Of a stretch of 64,000 bases of DNA, positions 38,479 through 48,839 are shown piece after piece. How positions within the stretch are numbered: the first letter of the stretch is position 1; each line of letters opens with the position of its first letter. The DNA is from Caballeronia choica (GTDB taxonomy: Bacteria > Pseudomonadota > Gammaproteobacteria > Burkholderiales > Burkholderiaceae), in NCBI RefSeq assembly GCF_001544535.1, contig NZ_FCON02000008.1, forward strand, positions 62,001-126,000. Direction: 5' to 3'. Below the pieces are notes generated by a model that made no database searches, was not told where the DNA came from, and saw only the letters and a list, made by a program, of their open reading frames with translations. A program made the translations under genes and the position numbers.

Positions 38479-40359
38479 ATGAACTTGTTCGTCATGAAGC
38501 TGTTTTCCAAGCGAATGACCGCGCTCGCACAAGGTTGCGGGACGCCGGTGTCGCGCATCGCGGCCGCAGTCGCGCTGGCGACGGCAGTGTTCGCGTTCGT
38601 GCCGGCCTGCGCGCAGGTCTCCGCGCCAGGGCCCGCGCAAACGCCCGCGCAAAGCCCCGTCCCGGCGCCCGACGATCAGTCCGCCGTCAACGCCTCCGAC
38701 CTGCTGACCGCGCCGCCCACCGGCAAGGAATCGCAGGATCTTCCGGATGTCGCGCTGTCCAGCCAGATCGTGTTTCAGGTCCTGGCAGCCGAAGTCGCGC
38801 TGCAACGCGGCCAGCCGGCGCCCGCCTACCAGACGTATCTGGCGCTCGCCCGCGACACGCACGATCCGCGCTTCGCCCAGCGCGCGACGGAAATCGCGAT
38901 CGCGGCGCAGAGCCCGAACGACGCGCTCACCGCCGTCCAGTTGTGGCAGCAGTTCTCGCCGAATTCGGATCGCGCGGCGCAATTGAGCGCGTCGCTGCTG
39001 ATCGTGTCCGGCAAGCCCGACGAGGCCGCGCCGACGCTCGCGAAAGAACTCGCCAAAGTGCCCGAAGCCCAGCGCGGCGACGCGATCCTGTCGCTGCAAT
39101 CGCTGCTGTCACGCGGGCCGAACCGCGTCGGCGCGCTGAACGTGCTCAAGGACCTGACGAAGAACGACTTGCAGCGTCCCGAGACGCAACTCGCCATCGC
39201 CCGCCAGCAACTCATCGCCGACGATCAGCCGGGCGCGAAGGCATCGCTCGAAAAGGCGCTGCAACTGAAGCCCGACTACCTGCCGGCCGCGCTGACGCTC
39301 GCGCGCATGGGACCGGAGGAACGCAAGGAAGGCATCGCGTCGTTCGAGAAATACGTCGAGAAGAATCCGAAGTCGCACGACGCACGGCTCGCGCTCGCGC
39401 AGTTGTATTTGTCGTCGGACCGACTCGATGATGCGCAAAAGCAGTTCGAAATCATGCGCAAGAACGATCCGAAAGACCTGACGCCGCTGATGGCGCTCGC
39501 GCTCATCAATATCCAGAAGAAGCAGTTCGACAAGGCGCAGGACTACCTGAACCAGTACGCGAAGGCCGCCGAAAGCACGCCGGGCGCCGATCCGGGTCAG
39601 GCTTACATCTATCTCGCGCAGTTGTCGCTGGAACAGAAAAACGATGCCGCTGCCAGCCAGTGGCTCGACAAAATTCCACGCACGAGCCAGCAGTATCTGC
39701 CCGCGCAGATCACGCGCGCGCAGTTGATGGCCAAGCAGGGCAAGCTCGACGAAGCGCGCCAGTTGCTCGCGAGCCTGCAAAGCTCCGATCCGCACGACAT
39801 CGCGTTGCTGGCCCGCACGGATGCCGCGCTGCTCTTTGAAGCCAAACGCTATCCGGAGGCCGAAGCGAATCTGGCGAAGGCCGCGGCCGCGTTCCCCGAC
39901 GACCCCGATATCACCTACGACTACGCGATGGCCGCCGAAAAGAACGGCCACTACGACGTGATGGAAGCGCAGTTGCGCAACCTGATGCGCACGCAGCCCG
40001 ACAATCCGCAGGCCTATAACGCGCTCGGCTATTCACTCGTCGATCGCAATCAACGCGTCGACGAAGCCGAGAAGCTGATCGAAAAGGCCGTCGCGCTCGC
40101 GCCCAACGACGCGTTCATCATGGACAGCCTCGGCTGGGCCAAATTCCGCCAGGGCAATTCCGCGGAAGCCGCCAAGATCCTGAAACAAGCGTACGACCTG
40201 CAGCCGAACGCTGAAATCGGCGCGCATCTCGGCGAGGTCCAATGGAAGTCGGGCCAGCAGGACCAGGCGCGCGCGACGTGGCGGCAGGCGCAAAAGCTTG
40301 AACCGGACAACGACACGCTCGTCAAAACGCTCAAACGACTTCAGGTGAACGATCTTTGA
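38479..40359 (+). CDS. Exported tetratricopeptide-repeat protein
   Basis: A 626-residue TPR protein. An N-terminal signal sequence (hydrophobic core [16 protein letters not shown], near 30-46) ends at ACAQ, which might be a lipobox. A proline/alanine-rich linker follows to about 70. TPR-like helices fill the rest, clearest in [18 protein letters not shown] and [18 protein letters not shown] (about 520-575). Position upstream of and overlapping lolB (TGATG) is conserved in betaproteobacteria, hinting at a role in envelope biogenesis; no activity is known. Confidence 0.88.
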   Translation: MNLFVMKLFSKRMTALAQGCGTPVSRIAAAVALATAVFAFVPACAQVSAPGPAQTPAQSPVPAPDDQSAVNASDLLTAPPTGKESQDLPDVALSSQIVFQVLAAEVALQRGQPAPAYQTYLALARDTHDPRFAQRATEIAIAAQSPNDALTAVQLWQQFSPNSDRAAQLSASLLIVSGKPDEAAPTLAKELAKVPEAQRGDAILSLQSLLSRGPNRVGALNVLKDLTKNDLQRPETQLAIARQQLIADDQPGAKASLEKALQLKPDYLPAALTLARMGPEERKEGIASFEKYVEKNPKSHDARLALAQLYLSSDRLDDAQKQFEIMRKNDPKDLTPLMALALINIQKKQFDKAQDYLNQYAKAAESTPGADPGQAYIYLAQLSLEQKNDAAASQWLDKIPRTSQQYLPAQITRAQLMAKQGKLDEARQLLASLQSSDPHDIALLARTDAALLFEAKRYPEAEANLAKAAAAFPDDPDITYDYAMAAEKNGHYDVMEAQLRNLMRTQPDNPQAYNALGYSLVDRNQRVDEAEKLIEKAVALAPNDAFIMDSLGWAKFRQGNSAEAAKILKQAYDLQPNAEIGAHLGEVQWKSGQQDQARATWRQAQKLEPDNDTLVKTLKRLQVNDL

Positions 40360-40985
40360 TGGCATTCAACCTTAACGCCGGCGCGCCGCTTCGCCGCGGC
40401 GCGCTTGCGCTGGCGGCCACCGCCGCCGTCGTCCTCTCGGGGTGCGCCACGAAGCCGAACGTGCCGAACACGTCGAACGCGGCGACCTCGATCACCACGC
40501 AGACAAGCCGCGCGTATCACGGACGCTTCGCCATCCAGTACAACGACCAGAACGGCCAGCCACGCAACGCGTACGGCAATTTCGAATGGCAGGAAACGGG
40601 CGATACCGTCACGCTGCAACTGCGCAACCCGCTCGGACAGACGCTTGCGATCGTGACGTCGTCGCCATCGTCGGCGACGCTCGAATTGCCGAATCGCCAG
40701 CCGCTCAACGCCGACAACGTCTCCACGCTGATGCAGAGCACGCTCGGCTTTGCATTGCCGGTCGAAGGCCTGCGGTACTGGCTGCAGCCATCGGCGGCCC
40801 CGACCTCGCGCGCCAAGACGACGATGGATGCATCGTCCGGCAACGGGCGGCTCAAGGAGATCAAGCAGGACGGCTGGACGATCGACTATCTCGCCTACGC
40901 CGACGCACCCGCTGCGGGCGTGAAGCGCGTGAATCTCACCCGCGAAGATCCGCCGCTCGACATCAAGCTCGTGATCGACCAATAA
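40359..40985 (+). CDS. lolB: Outer-membrane lipoprotein receptor LolB
   Basis: A 208-residue lipoprotein that takes lipoproteins from LolA and inserts them in the outer membrane. Lipobox VVLSGC (about residue 28) follows a short hydrophobic signal. The mature domain has RFAIQYNDQNG, FEWQETGDTVTLQLRNPLGQT and a VEGLRYWLQP strand typical of LolB. The ATG overlaps the TGA of the TPR gene. ispE follows 21 nt later. Confidence 0.94.
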   Translation: MAFNLNAGAPLRRGALALAATAAVVLSGCATKPNVPNTSNAATSITTQTSRAYHGRFAIQYNDQNGQPRNAYGNFEWQETGDTVTLQLRNPLGQTLAIVTSSPSSATLELPNRQPLNADNVSTLMQSTLGFALPVEGLRYWLQPSAAPTSRAKTTMDASSGNGRLKEIKQDGWTIDYLAYADAPAAGVKRVNLTREDPPLDIKLVIDQ

Positions 40986-41006
40986 CCGCCGCTCAACGCC
41001 GAACGC

Positions 41007-41888
41007 ATGTCCTTATCGAACGAGTCGCTACGCGACTGCCTCGCACCCGCGAAGCTGAACCTCTTTCTGCACATCACCGGCCGTCGTCCGGACGGGTATC
41101 ACGCGCTCCAGACGGTGTTTCAACTGCTCGATTGGGGCGACGTTCTGAACTTCACCCGTCGCGACGACGGCACGATCACGCGCAAGAGCGACGTTCCGGG
41201 CGTCCCGGAAGCCGACGACCTCGTCGTGCGCGCTGCGAGGCTGCTACAAAGCCACACGGGAAGCAAATACGGCGTCGAAATCGAAATCGACAAGCGGCTT
41301 CCGATGGGCGCGGGCGTCGGTGGCGGAAGTTCTGACGCCGCAACGACACTTTTGGCGTTGAATCGCCTCTGGGGCGTTGACCTCCCGCGCGCGACACTGC
41401 AAAATCTCGCCCTGCAACTGGGTGCGGACGTCCCGTTTTTTGTTTTCGGGCAAAATGCATTCGCAGAAGGAGTGGGAGAAGCGCTCGAAGCAGTCGACCT
41501 GCCGAAACGCTATTTCCTGGTGGTGACTCCTGCGGTCCACGTCCCCACGGCTGCGATTTTTTCTGAGAAAGCGTTGACAAGGGACTCAAAAGTCCTCACA
41601 ATGACGGACTTTCTTGCACAACATAGTTCTGACACAGATTGGCCTGACAGCTTCGGCCGAAATGACATGCAGGCGGTTGTTGCGGAAAAGTACGCGGAAG
41701 TAGCAACGGTGCTTGAGTGGTTCTCTAATCTTGCACCGGCGCGAATGACCGGATCTGGAGCAAGCGTGTTCGCTGCTTTTCGTAGCAAAGCCGAAGCTGA
41801 GATGGCGCAAGCCAAACTCCCGGCAAGCTGGAAAAGCGTGGTGACAGCCAGCCTGGATTCTCATCCTCTCTTCGCTTTCGCGTCATAA
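41007..41888 (+). CDS. ispE: 4-diphosphocytidyl-2-C-methyl-D-erythritol kinase
   Basis: A 293-residue GHMP kinase of the MEP isoprenoid route. The substrate start [20 protein letters not shown] and ATP loop [15 protein letters not shown] are intact, with [14 protein letters not shown] at the C terminus. The 3' half (from about 41,440) uses codons uncommon in neighbours (ACA, AAA, AGT, TCT, GGA) and is AT-richer; a promoter-like element lies inside it at 41574-41602. A tRNA-Gln gene follows 54 nt after the stop. Confidence 0.97.
   Translation: MSLSNESLRDCLAPAKLNLFLHITGRRPDGYHALQTVFQLLDWGDVLNFTRRDDGTITRKSDVPGVPEADDLVVRAARLLQSHTGSKYGVEIEIDKRLPMGAGVGGGSSDAATTLLALNRLWGVDLPRATLQNLALQLGADVPFFVFGQNAFAEGVGEALEAVDLPKRYFLVVTPAVHVPTAAIFSEKALTRDSKVLTMTDFLAQHSSDTDWPDSFGRNDMQAVVAEKYAEVATVLEWFSNLAPARMTGSGASVFAAFRSKAEAEMAQAKLPASWKSVVTASLDSHPLFAFAS
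41574..41602 (+). promoter_or_regulatory. Promoter-like element inside ispE
   Basis: An exact TTGACA (41574-41579), a 17-bp spacer, and CACAAT (41597-41602; four of six consensus). The spacer carries a dyad GGACT-CAAA-AGTCC (41582-41595). It could drive tRNA-Gln and prs about 340 nt downstream. Confidence 0.45.
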
Positions 41889-41942
41889 GGTTTTGTTTTG
41901 ACGGGTTGTCCTACGCCTCCCGGCAAAACTCAAGGTTAGTGT

Positions 41943-42019
41943 AGGGGAGTCGCCAAGTTGGTCAAGGCACCGGATTTTGATTCCGGCATGCGAGGGTTCG
42001 AGTCCTTCCTCCCCTGCCA
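41943..42019 (+). tRNA. tRNA-Gln (anticodon TTG)
   Basis: A 77-nt cloverleaf with 7-bp acceptor stem AGGGGAG/CTCCCCT, D stem GCC/GGC, anticodon stem CCGGA/TCCGG with loop TTTTGAT (anticodon 41977-41979), T stem GAGGG/CCTTC with one wobble pair and loop TTCGAGT, discriminator G and encoded CCA. Lies between ispE and prs, as in other Burkholderiaceae. Confidence 0.98.
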
Positions 42020-42067
42020 TAATTTCTCGCGTTTTTCCTCTCGCCCCCAGCCCGAAACAGGTGCACG

Positions 42068-43021
42068 ATGAGCAGTGACGGCCTGATGGTTTTTACTGGC
42101 AACGCGAATCCCGCGCTTGCACAGGAAGTCGTCAAGATCCTTGGAATCCCGCTCGGCAAAGCGATGGTCAGCCGTTTCTCCGACGGCGAAATCATGGTCG
42201 AGATTCAGGAAAACGTCCGAGGCAAGGACGCGTTCGTTCTGCAATCCACCTGCGCTCCGACGAACGACAACCTGATGGAATTGATGATCATGGTCGATGC
42301 GCTCAAGCGCGCGTCAGCAGGCCGGATCACCGCGGCAATTCCCTACTTTGGTTATGCCCGTCAGGATCGCCGTCCGCGCTCGGCGCGCGTCGCAATCTCG
42401 GCCAAGGTCGTGGCGAACATGCTGGAAATCGCCGGCGTCGATCGCGTCATCACGATGGATCTGCACGCCGACCAGATTCAAGGTTTCTTCGACATCCCGG
42501 TCGATAACATTTATGCAACGCCCGTGCTGCTCGGCGACCTGCGCAAGCAGAATCACGAGAATCTGCTGGTGGTGTCGCCGGACGTGGGCGGCGTGATCCG
42601 CGCGCGCGCACTGGCGAAGCAACTGAACACCGATCTCGCGATCATCGACAAGCGTCGCCCGAAGGCGAATGTCGCTGAAGTGATGAACATCATCGGTGAA
42701 GTGGAGGGCCGGACCTGCGTGATCATGGACGACATGGTCGACACCGCCGGCACACTTTGCAAGGCAGCACAGGTTTTGAAGCAACGCGGCGCGACCCAGG
42801 TTTTCGCGTACGCAACGCACCCGGTTCTGTCGGGTGGCGCGGGGGAACGGATCGCGGCGTCGGAACTCGACGAACTCGTCGTCACCGATACGATCCCGCT
42901 CTCCGCGGAATCGCTGGCGTGCAAGAAAATTCGCCTGCTGTCGAGCGCAGGTTTGCTCGCGGAGACGTTCTCGCGAATCCGGCGCGGCGACTCGGTGATG
43001 TCGCTCTTCGCCGAAAGTTAA
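42068..43021 (+). CDS. prs: Ribose-phosphate pyrophosphokinase
   Basis: A 317-residue PRPP synthetase. Visible features are [11 protein letters not shown] near the start, the flexible loop [11 protein letters not shown], the metal/ATP site [12 protein letters not shown], and the PRPP-binding loop [14 protein letters not shown]. It supplies PRPP for purines, pyrimidines, His, Trp and for Apt, also in this window. A terminator follows. Confidence 0.98.
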   Translation: MSSDGLMVFTGNANPALAQEVVKILGIPLGKAMVSRFSDGEIMVEIQENVRGKDAFVLQSTCAPTNDNLMELMIMVDALKRASAGRITAAIPYFGYARQDRRPRSARVAISAKVVANMLEIAGVDRVITMDLHADQIQGFFDIPVDNIYATPVLLGDLRKQNHENLLVVSPDVGGVIRARALAKQLNTDLAIIDKRRPKANVAEVMNIIGEVEGRTCVIMDDMVDTAGTLCKAAQVLKQRGATQVFAYATHPVLSGGAGERIAASELDELVVTDTIPLSAESLACKKIRLLSSAGLLAETFSRIRRGDSVMSLFAES

Positions 43022-43031
43022 AGGAATTGGC

Positions 43032-43059
43032 AAAACGCGAAGCTCCAGCTTCGCGTTTT
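43032..43059 (+). terminator. Terminator after prs
   Basis: A 12-bp stem (AAAACGCGAAGC and complement) with a 4-nt loop ending in five T. It lies 11 nt past the prs stop. Confidence 0.88.
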
Positions 43060-43193
43060 TGCGTGATCGGTACGAACGGACGAAGGTTCGTGCCGTTGCT
43101 CTCGGGGCTGACGCGGCTGTTTGATAATGGCCGATCTATAACGGAAAGCCCCTTTTTCACTGCCTGGTCGCGGGCAGCATATGGAGTTGAATC

Positions 43194-43817
43194 ATGAAAG
43201 TAGTCGCTTTCGAGCGTAATTTGCAAGGTACGGGTGCGAGCCGCCGCCTGCGTAACTCGGGCAAGACCCCGGGCATCGTATATGGCGCCGACAAAGACGT
43301 ACAACTGGTCGAACTCGACCACAATGCCCTTTGGCACGCGCTGAAGAAAGAAGTGTTCCATTCGTCGATTCTCGACCTGGAAGTGGGCGGCAAGGCGCAG
43401 CAGGTCCTCCTGCGCGACGTGCAATACCACCCGTTCAAGCAGATGGTTCTGCACGTGGACTTCCAGCGCGTCGATTCGAAGAAGAAGCTGCACACCAAGG
43501 TGCCGCTGCACTTCATGAATCAGGAAACGAATCCGGCGGTCAAGCTGTCGGGCGCCGTGATCAGCCACGTCATCAACGAACTCGAAGTGGAATGCCTGCC
43601 GGGCGACCTGCCGGAATTCCTCGAAATCGACCTGGCCAACATCGAAGCCGGCCAGACGATGCACGCGAAGGATATCGTTCTGCCGAAGGGCGTCGCGCTC
43701 GTCGCTCACGTCGACGCGGAAAACCCGGTCATCGCTTCGGCGACGATCCCGGCCGCAGTGGTGTCGGATGCTTCGACCACCACCGCTACCGGCGAAGGCG
43801 AAACGCCCGCAGCGTAA
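43194..43817 (+). CDS. rplY: 50S ribosomal protein L25 (Ctc/TL5 form)
   Basis: A 207-residue L25 with the N-terminal 5S-rRNA-binding domain ([20 protein letters not shown] to about 95) and the C-terminal TL5/CTC extension. It ends in a low-complexity alanine/threonine tail. A TATAAC-like -10 lies about 55 nt upstream, so it may have its own promoter after the prs terminator. Confidence 0.97.
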   Translation: MKVVAFERNLQGTGASRRLRNSGKTPGIVYGADKDVQLVELDHNALWHALKKEVFHSSILDLEVGGKAQQVLLRDVQYHPFKQMVLHVDFQRVDSKKKLHTKVPLHFMNQETNPAVKLSGAVISHVINELEVECLPGDLPEFLEIDLANIEAGQTMHAKDIVLPKGVALVAHVDAENPVIASATIPAAVVSDASTTTATGEGETPAA

Positions 43818-43872
43818 GATTCGCTGACATAAGCCTATCCTCTCGAACCGTTCGCAAGAACGGGACGACGTG

Positions 43873-43900
43873 ACCCGCCGGTGCTGACGCTCCGGCGGGT
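43873..43900 (+). terminator. Terminator after rplY
   Basis: A 9-bp GC-rich stem (ACCCGCCGG and complement), 10-nt loop, followed by a run of eight T to 43907. Confidence 0.93.
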
Positions 43901-43950
43901 TTTTTTTCGCTTTAATTTGCGCGGGCGCCTGCCGCTCGCGACGACTCGAC

Positions 43951-44553
43951 ATGATCAAGCTGATTGTCGGCCTCGGCAATCCGGGCGCCGAGTACACCGC
44001 GACGCGACACAACGCCGGCTTCTGGTTCGCGGATCAATTCGCCCGCGACGCCGGCGCGAGCCTGCGCGACGAGCGCCGCTTCCACGGTCATTATGGAAAG
44101 GGCCGTTTGAACGGCCACGAGGTCCACTTGCTCGAACCGCAGACGTTCATGAATCGATCGGGACAATCGGTGGTGGCCGTCGCGCAGTTCTTCAAGATCC
44201 TGCCCGACGAAATTCTTGTCGCGCATGACGAACTCGACCTGCCGCCCGGCACCGTCAAGATGAAGCTCGGCGGCGGCAGCGGCGGGCACAACGGGCTGAA
44301 GGACATTTCCGCACATCTGTCATCGCAACAGTACTGGCGTTTGCGCATCGGCATCGGGCATCCGCGCGACCTGATTCCCGAAGGCGCGCGCGCGGGCGCC
44401 AAGCCGGACGTCGCCAATTTCGTGCTGAAACCGCCGCGTCGCGAAGAGCAGGAGCCGATCGACCAGTCGATCGAACGCGCGCTCGCGGTGATGCCATTCG
44501 TCGTCGCCGGCGAGACGGAGCGCGCGATGATGAACCTGCATCGCAATGCCTGA
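43951..44553 (+). CDS. pth: Peptidyl-tRNA hydrolase
   Basis: A 200-residue enzyme recycling peptidyl-tRNA dropped by ribosomes. Conserved [19 protein letters not shown] holds the catalytic His; the Asp is in [11 protein letters not shown], and [13 protein letters not shown] matches Pth1. A start 43 nt after the rplY terminator suggests a separate promoter. hisC follows 21 nt downstream. Confidence 0.97.
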   Translation: MIKLIVGLGNPGAEYTATRHNAGFWFADQFARDAGASLRDERRFHGHYGKGRLNGHEVHLLEPQTFMNRSGQSVVAVAQFFKILPDEILVAHDELDLPPGTVKMKLGGGSGGHNGLKDISAHLSSQQYWRLRIGIGHPRDLIPEGARAGAKPDVANFVLKPPRREEQEPIDQSIERALAVMPFVVAGETERAMMNLHRNA

Positions 44554-44574
44554 CATCAACGTGGAGAGCCGCAC

Positions 44575-45645
44575 GTGAGCCGTTTCTGGAGCGACATCGT
44601 TCATCGACTGACGCCGTATGTCCCGGGCGAGCAGCCCGCGCTGGCGCACCCGATCAAGCTGAACACGAACGAAAATCCGTATCCGCCGTCGCCGCGCGTC
44701 GTCGAGGCGATCCGGCGCGAACTCGGCGATGAAGGCGAGACGCTTCGCAAATATCCGGACCCGACCGCCCGCGCTCTGCGCGCGACGGTGGCCGCCCATC
44801 ACGGACTGCGCATCGAGCAGGTGTTCGCGGGCAATGGCTCCGACGAAGTGCTCGCCCACGTGTTCCAGGCGCTCCTGAAGCACGACAAGCCGATCCGCTT
44901 CCCCGACATCACGTACAGCTTCTATCCGGTCTACGCGCAGTTGTACGGCGTCGCGTTCGACGCGATCCCGCTCGACGACGCGTTCGGCATCGACGTCGAC
45001 GACTATCGGGCGCCGAGCGGCGGCGTGCTCCTGCCGAACCCGAACGCGCCGACGGGCCGGGCGCTAAGGCTCGCCGAAATCGAAGCGTTGCTGAAGGCGA
45101 ACCCGGACTCGCCGGTCGTGATCGACGAAGCGTATGTCGACTTTGGCGCGGAATCGGCAGTCAAGCTGATCGACAGGTACCCGAACATGCTCGTCGTGCA
45201 GACGGTGTCGAAGGCACGCTCGCTGGCGGGAATGCGCGTGGGCTTCGCGTTCGGCGATGCCGCGCTGATCGAAGCGCTCACGCGCGTGAAGGACAGCTTC
45301 AACTCGTATCCGCTGGATCGGCTGGCGCAGGCGGCAGCCATCGCGGCTTACGAGGACGATGCGTGGTTTCAGGAGAGTTGCGCGAAGGTGGTCGCGAGTC
45401 GCGAGCGGCTCGCGGACAAACTGAAGGCGCTCGGCTTCGAGATCGTGCCGTCGGCGGCGAACTTCGTATTCGCGCGCCATCCGGCGCACGATGCCGCGAC
45501 GCTCGCCGCGTCGCTGAAAGAGAAAGAGATTTTCGTGCGGCACTTCAAGCTGCCGCGCATCGACCAGCATCTGCGCATCTCCATCGGCACCGATGCCGAA
45601 TGCGATGCGCTCATCGATGCGTTGCGCGCGCTGATCGCCGCGTAA
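44575..45645 (+). CDS. hisC: Histidinol-phosphate aminotransferase
   Basis: A 356-residue PLP enzyme of histidine synthesis. PLP Lys is in [29 protein letters not shown] and [10 protein letters not shown] are typical of HisC. The start is GTG at 44575 with GGAGAG about 7 nt upstream. It stands outside a his operon, next to pth. It could also act on other aromatic or dehydro-amino acids as a second copy; the window cannot tell. Confidence 0.94.
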   Translation: MSRFWSDIVHRLTPYVPGEQPALAHPIKLNTNENPYPPSPRVVEAIRRELGDEGETLRKYPDPTARALRATVAAHHGLRIEQVFAGNGSDEVLAHVFQALLKHDKPIRFPDITYSFYPVYAQLYGVAFDAIPLDDAFGIDVDDYRAPSGGVLLPNPNAPTGRALRLAEIEALLKANPDSPVVIDEAYVDFGAESAVKLIDRYPNMLVVQTVSKARSLAGMRVGFAFGDAALIEALTRVKDSFNSYPLDRLAQAAAIAAYEDDAWFQESCAKVVASRERLADKLKALGFEIVPSAANFVFARHPAHDAATLAASLKEKEIFVRHFKLPRIDQHLRISIGTDAECDALIDALRALIAA

Positions 45646-45652
45646 ATCGGGC

Positions 45653-45913
<261 letters not shown>

Positions 45914-45925
45914 TTACTCTCTTCC

Positions 45926-45942
45926 GCCGGTTCGAAACCGGC
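45926..45942 (-). other. Intercistronic hairpin between coaD and the ferredoxin gene
   Basis: A 7-bp stem (GCCGGTT/AACCGGC) with a 3-nt loop and no T-tract, placed just before the ferredoxin ribosome-binding site. It may stabilise or process the mRNA rather than terminate it. Confidence 0.4.
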
Positions 45943-45991
45943 ACTAAACGCGCGCGCCGTGAGGATCATCAGCGCCGCGCGCGCCCGGCGC

Positions 45992-46495
45992 TCAAGGCAC
46001 CGCGGTGTCCCGCGGGATCGGGCCGACCTTGTCGATCAGGCGCTTCTCGACGGACGGAAACACGAACTTGCTCACATCGCCGCCCAATTGCGCGATCTCG
46101 CGCACGATCGTGCCCGAGATGAACTGATACTGGTCGGACGGCGTCATGAACATCGTTTCCACGTCCGGCAGCAGATAGCGGTTCATGCCCGCCATCTGAA
46201 ACTCGTACTCGAAATCGGAGACGGCCCGCAGGCCGCGCACGATCACGCGCGCGTTGTTCTTGCGCACGAAATCCTTCAATAGCCCCTTGAAACTCATCAC
46301 CTGCACGTTCGGATAGTGACCTAGCACGTCGTGTGCGATGTCCAGCCGCTCCTGCAGGTCGAAAAACGGCTTCTTCGCGCGGCTGTCGGCGACTCCGACG
46401 ACCAGCGTGTCGAAAATGCTCGACGCCCGCCGGACAAGATCTTCATGTCCGCGCGTCAGCGGGTCGAACGTTCCCGGGTACACGGCGACTACCAT
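45992..46495 (-). CDS. coaD: Phosphopantetheine adenylyltransferase
   Basis: A 167-residue CoA-pathway enzyme making dephospho-CoA from 4'-phosphopantetheine and ATP. The nucleotidyltransferase motif is [15 protein letters not shown], and the second motif is [15 protein letters not shown]. Length is typical. Lies downstream of rsmD on the same strand, the common rsmD-coaD pair. Confidence 0.97.
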   Translation of the reverse strand: MVVAVYPGTFDPLTRGHEDLVRRASSIFDTLVVGVADSRAKKPFFDLQERLDIAHDVLGHYPNVQVMSFKGLLKDFVRKNNARVIVRGLRAVSDFEYEFQMAGMNRYLLPDVETMFMTPSDQYQFISGTIVREIAQLGGDVSKFVFPSVEKRLIDKVGPIPRDTAVP

Positions 46496-46582
46496 GGGCC
46501 TTCTCCTCTTATGGTGACATTGGGCCGCTCGGCCGCATCGGCAACTGTCATTGCGCCCGATGCGTTATTTTTGGAACGCGCA

Positions 46583-47251
46583 TTATTCCTCATTTTCGCG
46601 ACGCAGCAAATGATAACGGACCGCGCCCGCCTTGCCTTCGCGCACGATTCGCCAGCCTGCCAGCGCGGGTATCGCGGACACGTCCAGTGCATCGCCCGAT
46701 TCGACGTAAAGCGCGCCGCCTGGCGCAAGCAACGGCACGGAAAGGTCCAGCGCGCGTTCGAGCATCGGTTTGTCGCCGAAAGGCGGGTCGAGGAAGACGA
46801 CGTCGAAGGAATTCGGTGCCATGTTTGCGGCGAGGCGCAATGCATCGGCTTCGGCGATTTCAATATTCTTCGCCGCGAGCCGCGCCTGGTTCGCCTTCAG
46901 CTGCGCGACCGCGCGGCCGCTGCGTTCGACCATCAGGACACGCGCCGCCCCGCGCGACGCAGCCTCGAAACCGAGCGCGCCGCTGCCGGCGAACAGGTCG
47001 AGACAGCGCTGGCCGTCGAGCTGCTGGCCGAGCCAGTTGAAGAGCGTCTCGCGGACGCGATCGGGCGTGGGGCGCAGGCCGTCGAGATCCAGCACCGGCA
47101 GCGGCGTGCGCTTCCAGTCGCCGCCGATGATGCGGATCGTGTGCGGCTTGCCGCCACGCGACGGCAGTGGCTCCCGTACTTTGGCGGGCGCGCGGCCGGG
47201 CGCGGCTGACGTGGCTGACATGGGCGAGCGGGTAATCGACGAACGGGACAT
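46583..47251 (-). CDS. rsmD: 16S rRNA (guanine966-N2)-methyltransferase
   Basis: About 222 residues. SAM-binding motif DLFAGSGALGFEA and catalytic DPPF in VVFLDPPFGDKP identify RsmD. The N-terminal RIIGGDWKRTPLPV matches the family from about residue 40; the preceding tail is poorly conserved, so the start could be 47221. Neither start has a good ribosome-binding site. Divergent from ftsY. Confidence 0.95.
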   Translation of the reverse strand: MSRSSITRSPMSATSAAPGRAPAKVREPLPSRGGKPHTIRIIGGDWKRTPLPVLDLDGLRPTPDRVRETLFNWLGQQLDGQRCLDLFAGSGALGFEAASRGAARVLMVERSGRAVAQLKANQARLAAKNIEIAEADALRLAANMAPNSFDVVFLDPPFGDKPMLERALDLSVPLLAPGGALYVESGDALDVSAIPALAGWRIVREGKAGAVRYHLLRRENEE

Positions 47252-47418
47252 GTGAGCGCAATGAATTGAGGTACGGGCGCCGGTTCGGAGCGCCCGCGTG
47301 GGCGGGGCTTTCGCCAGTCCGACACGATTACGCCGGAACCCGACCCAATGAAAGCCAACGTTACCACAGCCGCGAGCCTTGTCACCAAAGGCTCGCGACT
47401 GCCATAGGCGCCGCCTGA

Positions 47419-47424
47419 TAAAAT
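47419..47424 (+). promoter_or_regulatory. Possible -10 of ftsY
   Basis: TAAAAT, with TG three bases upstream (TGATAAAAT), lies about 90 nt before the ftsY start, in the gap divergent from rsmD. Confidence 0.35.
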
Positions 47425-47513
47425 ACGCGCCTTCCGCGCTCGCTGCATGACTCCCCGATGTCGAGCGCCCGGCGTCATCCGAAGAACGCGCGCACTACCC
47501 ACCCTTGCAGACC

Positions 47514-48755
47514 ATGTTCAGCTTTTTCAAACGATTCAAAAAACCGGCCGATACCGATACCCCGGTTGAAAGTCAGGCGGACGAAGCCGCCGACACCGTC
47601 GTCGAGGCGCCGGAACTTCCACACGCGCCAACGGAACCGCTGCGGCATGCAACGACGCCGGTGACACCCGCGCAGCCGGTCGAGCCGGAACCATCGGCGC
47701 CGGCCGCTCCCGTCGAGCAAGCGAGCGCACAACCGGCGACGCAGGCGTCCGAGCCGAAAGCCTACTGGCAAGGCCGCACGCCGTCGCAATGGAAGCGTGA
47801 GCCGCTCGCGGAAGAACTCGATGAAATCATTCCGCCGCCCGCGCCGGATTCCAGCGCGAAGAAATCGTGGATTTCGCGGCTGAAGCACGGTTTGTCGAAG
47901 ACAAGCTCGAGCCTGACCGGCATTTTCGTCGGCGCGAAAATCGACGAGGATCTGTACGAGGAACTCGAAACCGCCCTGCTGATGTCCGACGCGGGCGTCG
48001 ATGCAACCGAATTCCTGCTCGAAGCGCTGCGCGAAAAAGTGCGCGCCGAACGCCTGACCGATGCGATGCAGGTCAAGATCGCGCTGCGCTCACTGCTCGT
48101 CGACTTGTTGAAGCCGCTCGAAAAATCGCTGATGCTCGGCCGTGCCCAACCGCTCGTGATGATGATCACGGGTGTGAACGGCGCGGGAAAGACGACCAGC
48201 ATCGGCAAGCTGGCGAAGCACTTGCAGCGCTTCGAGCAGTCGGTGCTGCTCGCCGCCGGCGACACGTTCCGCGCCGCCGCCCGCGAACAGCTCACGGTCT
48301 GGGGCGAGCGCAACAACGTGACGGTGATGTCGCAAGAAAGTGGCGACGCCGCCGCCGTGATCTTCGACGCGGTGGGCGCCGCGCGTGCGCGCAAGATCGA
48401 CGTGATGATGGCCGACACGGCCGGCCGTCTGCCGACGCAATTGCATTTGATGGAAGAACTGCGCAAGGTGCGCCGCGTGATCGCGAAGGCGATGCCGGAT
48501 GCGCCGCACGAAGTGTTGCTCGTGATCGACGCGAACACCGGCCAGAACGCGCTCGCGCAAGTCAAGGCATTCGACGATGCGCTCGGCCTCACCGGCCTGA
48601 TCGTGACCAAGCTCGACGGCACCGCGAAGGGCGGCATTCTTGCCGCGATCGCGCGGCAACGGCCGATTCCCGTGTATTTCATCGGTGTCGGCGAGAAGGT
48701 GGAGGATTTGCAGCCGTTCAGCGCGGACGAATTCGCCGACGCATTGCTCGGGTAA
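47514..48755 (+). CDS. ftsY: Signal recognition particle receptor FtsY
   Basis: A 413-residue SRP-receptor GTPase. Residues 1-110 form the acidic, low-complexity membrane-targeting A domain (proline/alanine/glutamate-rich), followed by the N domain. The GTPase has [30 protein letters not shown] and TKLDGTAKGG. ATG at 47514 (MFSFFKRF) matches the family; a TTG nine bases earlier is less likely. A strong terminator follows. Confidence 0.98.
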   Translation: MFSFFKRFKKPADTDTPVESQADEAADTVVEAPELPHAPTEPLRHATTPVTPAQPVEPEPSAPAAPVEQASAQPATQASEPKAYWQGRTPSQWKREPLAEELDEIIPPPAPDSSAKKSWISRLKHGLSKTSSSLTGIFVGAKIDEDLYEELETALLMSDAGVDATEFLLEALREKVRAERLTDAMQVKIALRSLLVDLLKPLEKSLMLGRAQPLVMMITGVNGAGKTTSIGKLAKHLQRFEQSVLLAAGDTFRAAAREQLTVWGERNNVTVMSQESGDAAAVIFDAVGAARARKIDVMMADTAGRLPTQLHLMEELRKVRRVIAKAMPDAPHEVLLVIDANTGQNALAQVKAFDDALGLTGLIVTKLDGTAKGGILAAIARQRPIPVYFIGVGEKVEDLQPFSADEFADALLG

Positions 48756-48770
48756 ACCGAGCGTCGATAC

Positions 48771-48802
48771 AAAAATGGGCGTCCTGCGGGGCGCCCATTT
48801 TT
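48771..48802 (+). terminator. Terminator after ftsY
   Basis: An 11-bp stem (AAAAATGGGCG and complement) around a 10-nt loop, with eight T on the plus strand. The A-run gives T on the minus strand too, so it may serve the convergent exporter gene. Confidence 0.9.
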
Positions 48803-48839
48803 TTTCGCTTTCGACATACGTCGAGTCAGTACGACTGAG

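Noticed and set aside
41943-42019. tRNA-Gln as an integration site for a genomic island
   Set aside because: No integrase or repeated tRNA 3' end is seen; flanking genes are conserved housekeeping genes.
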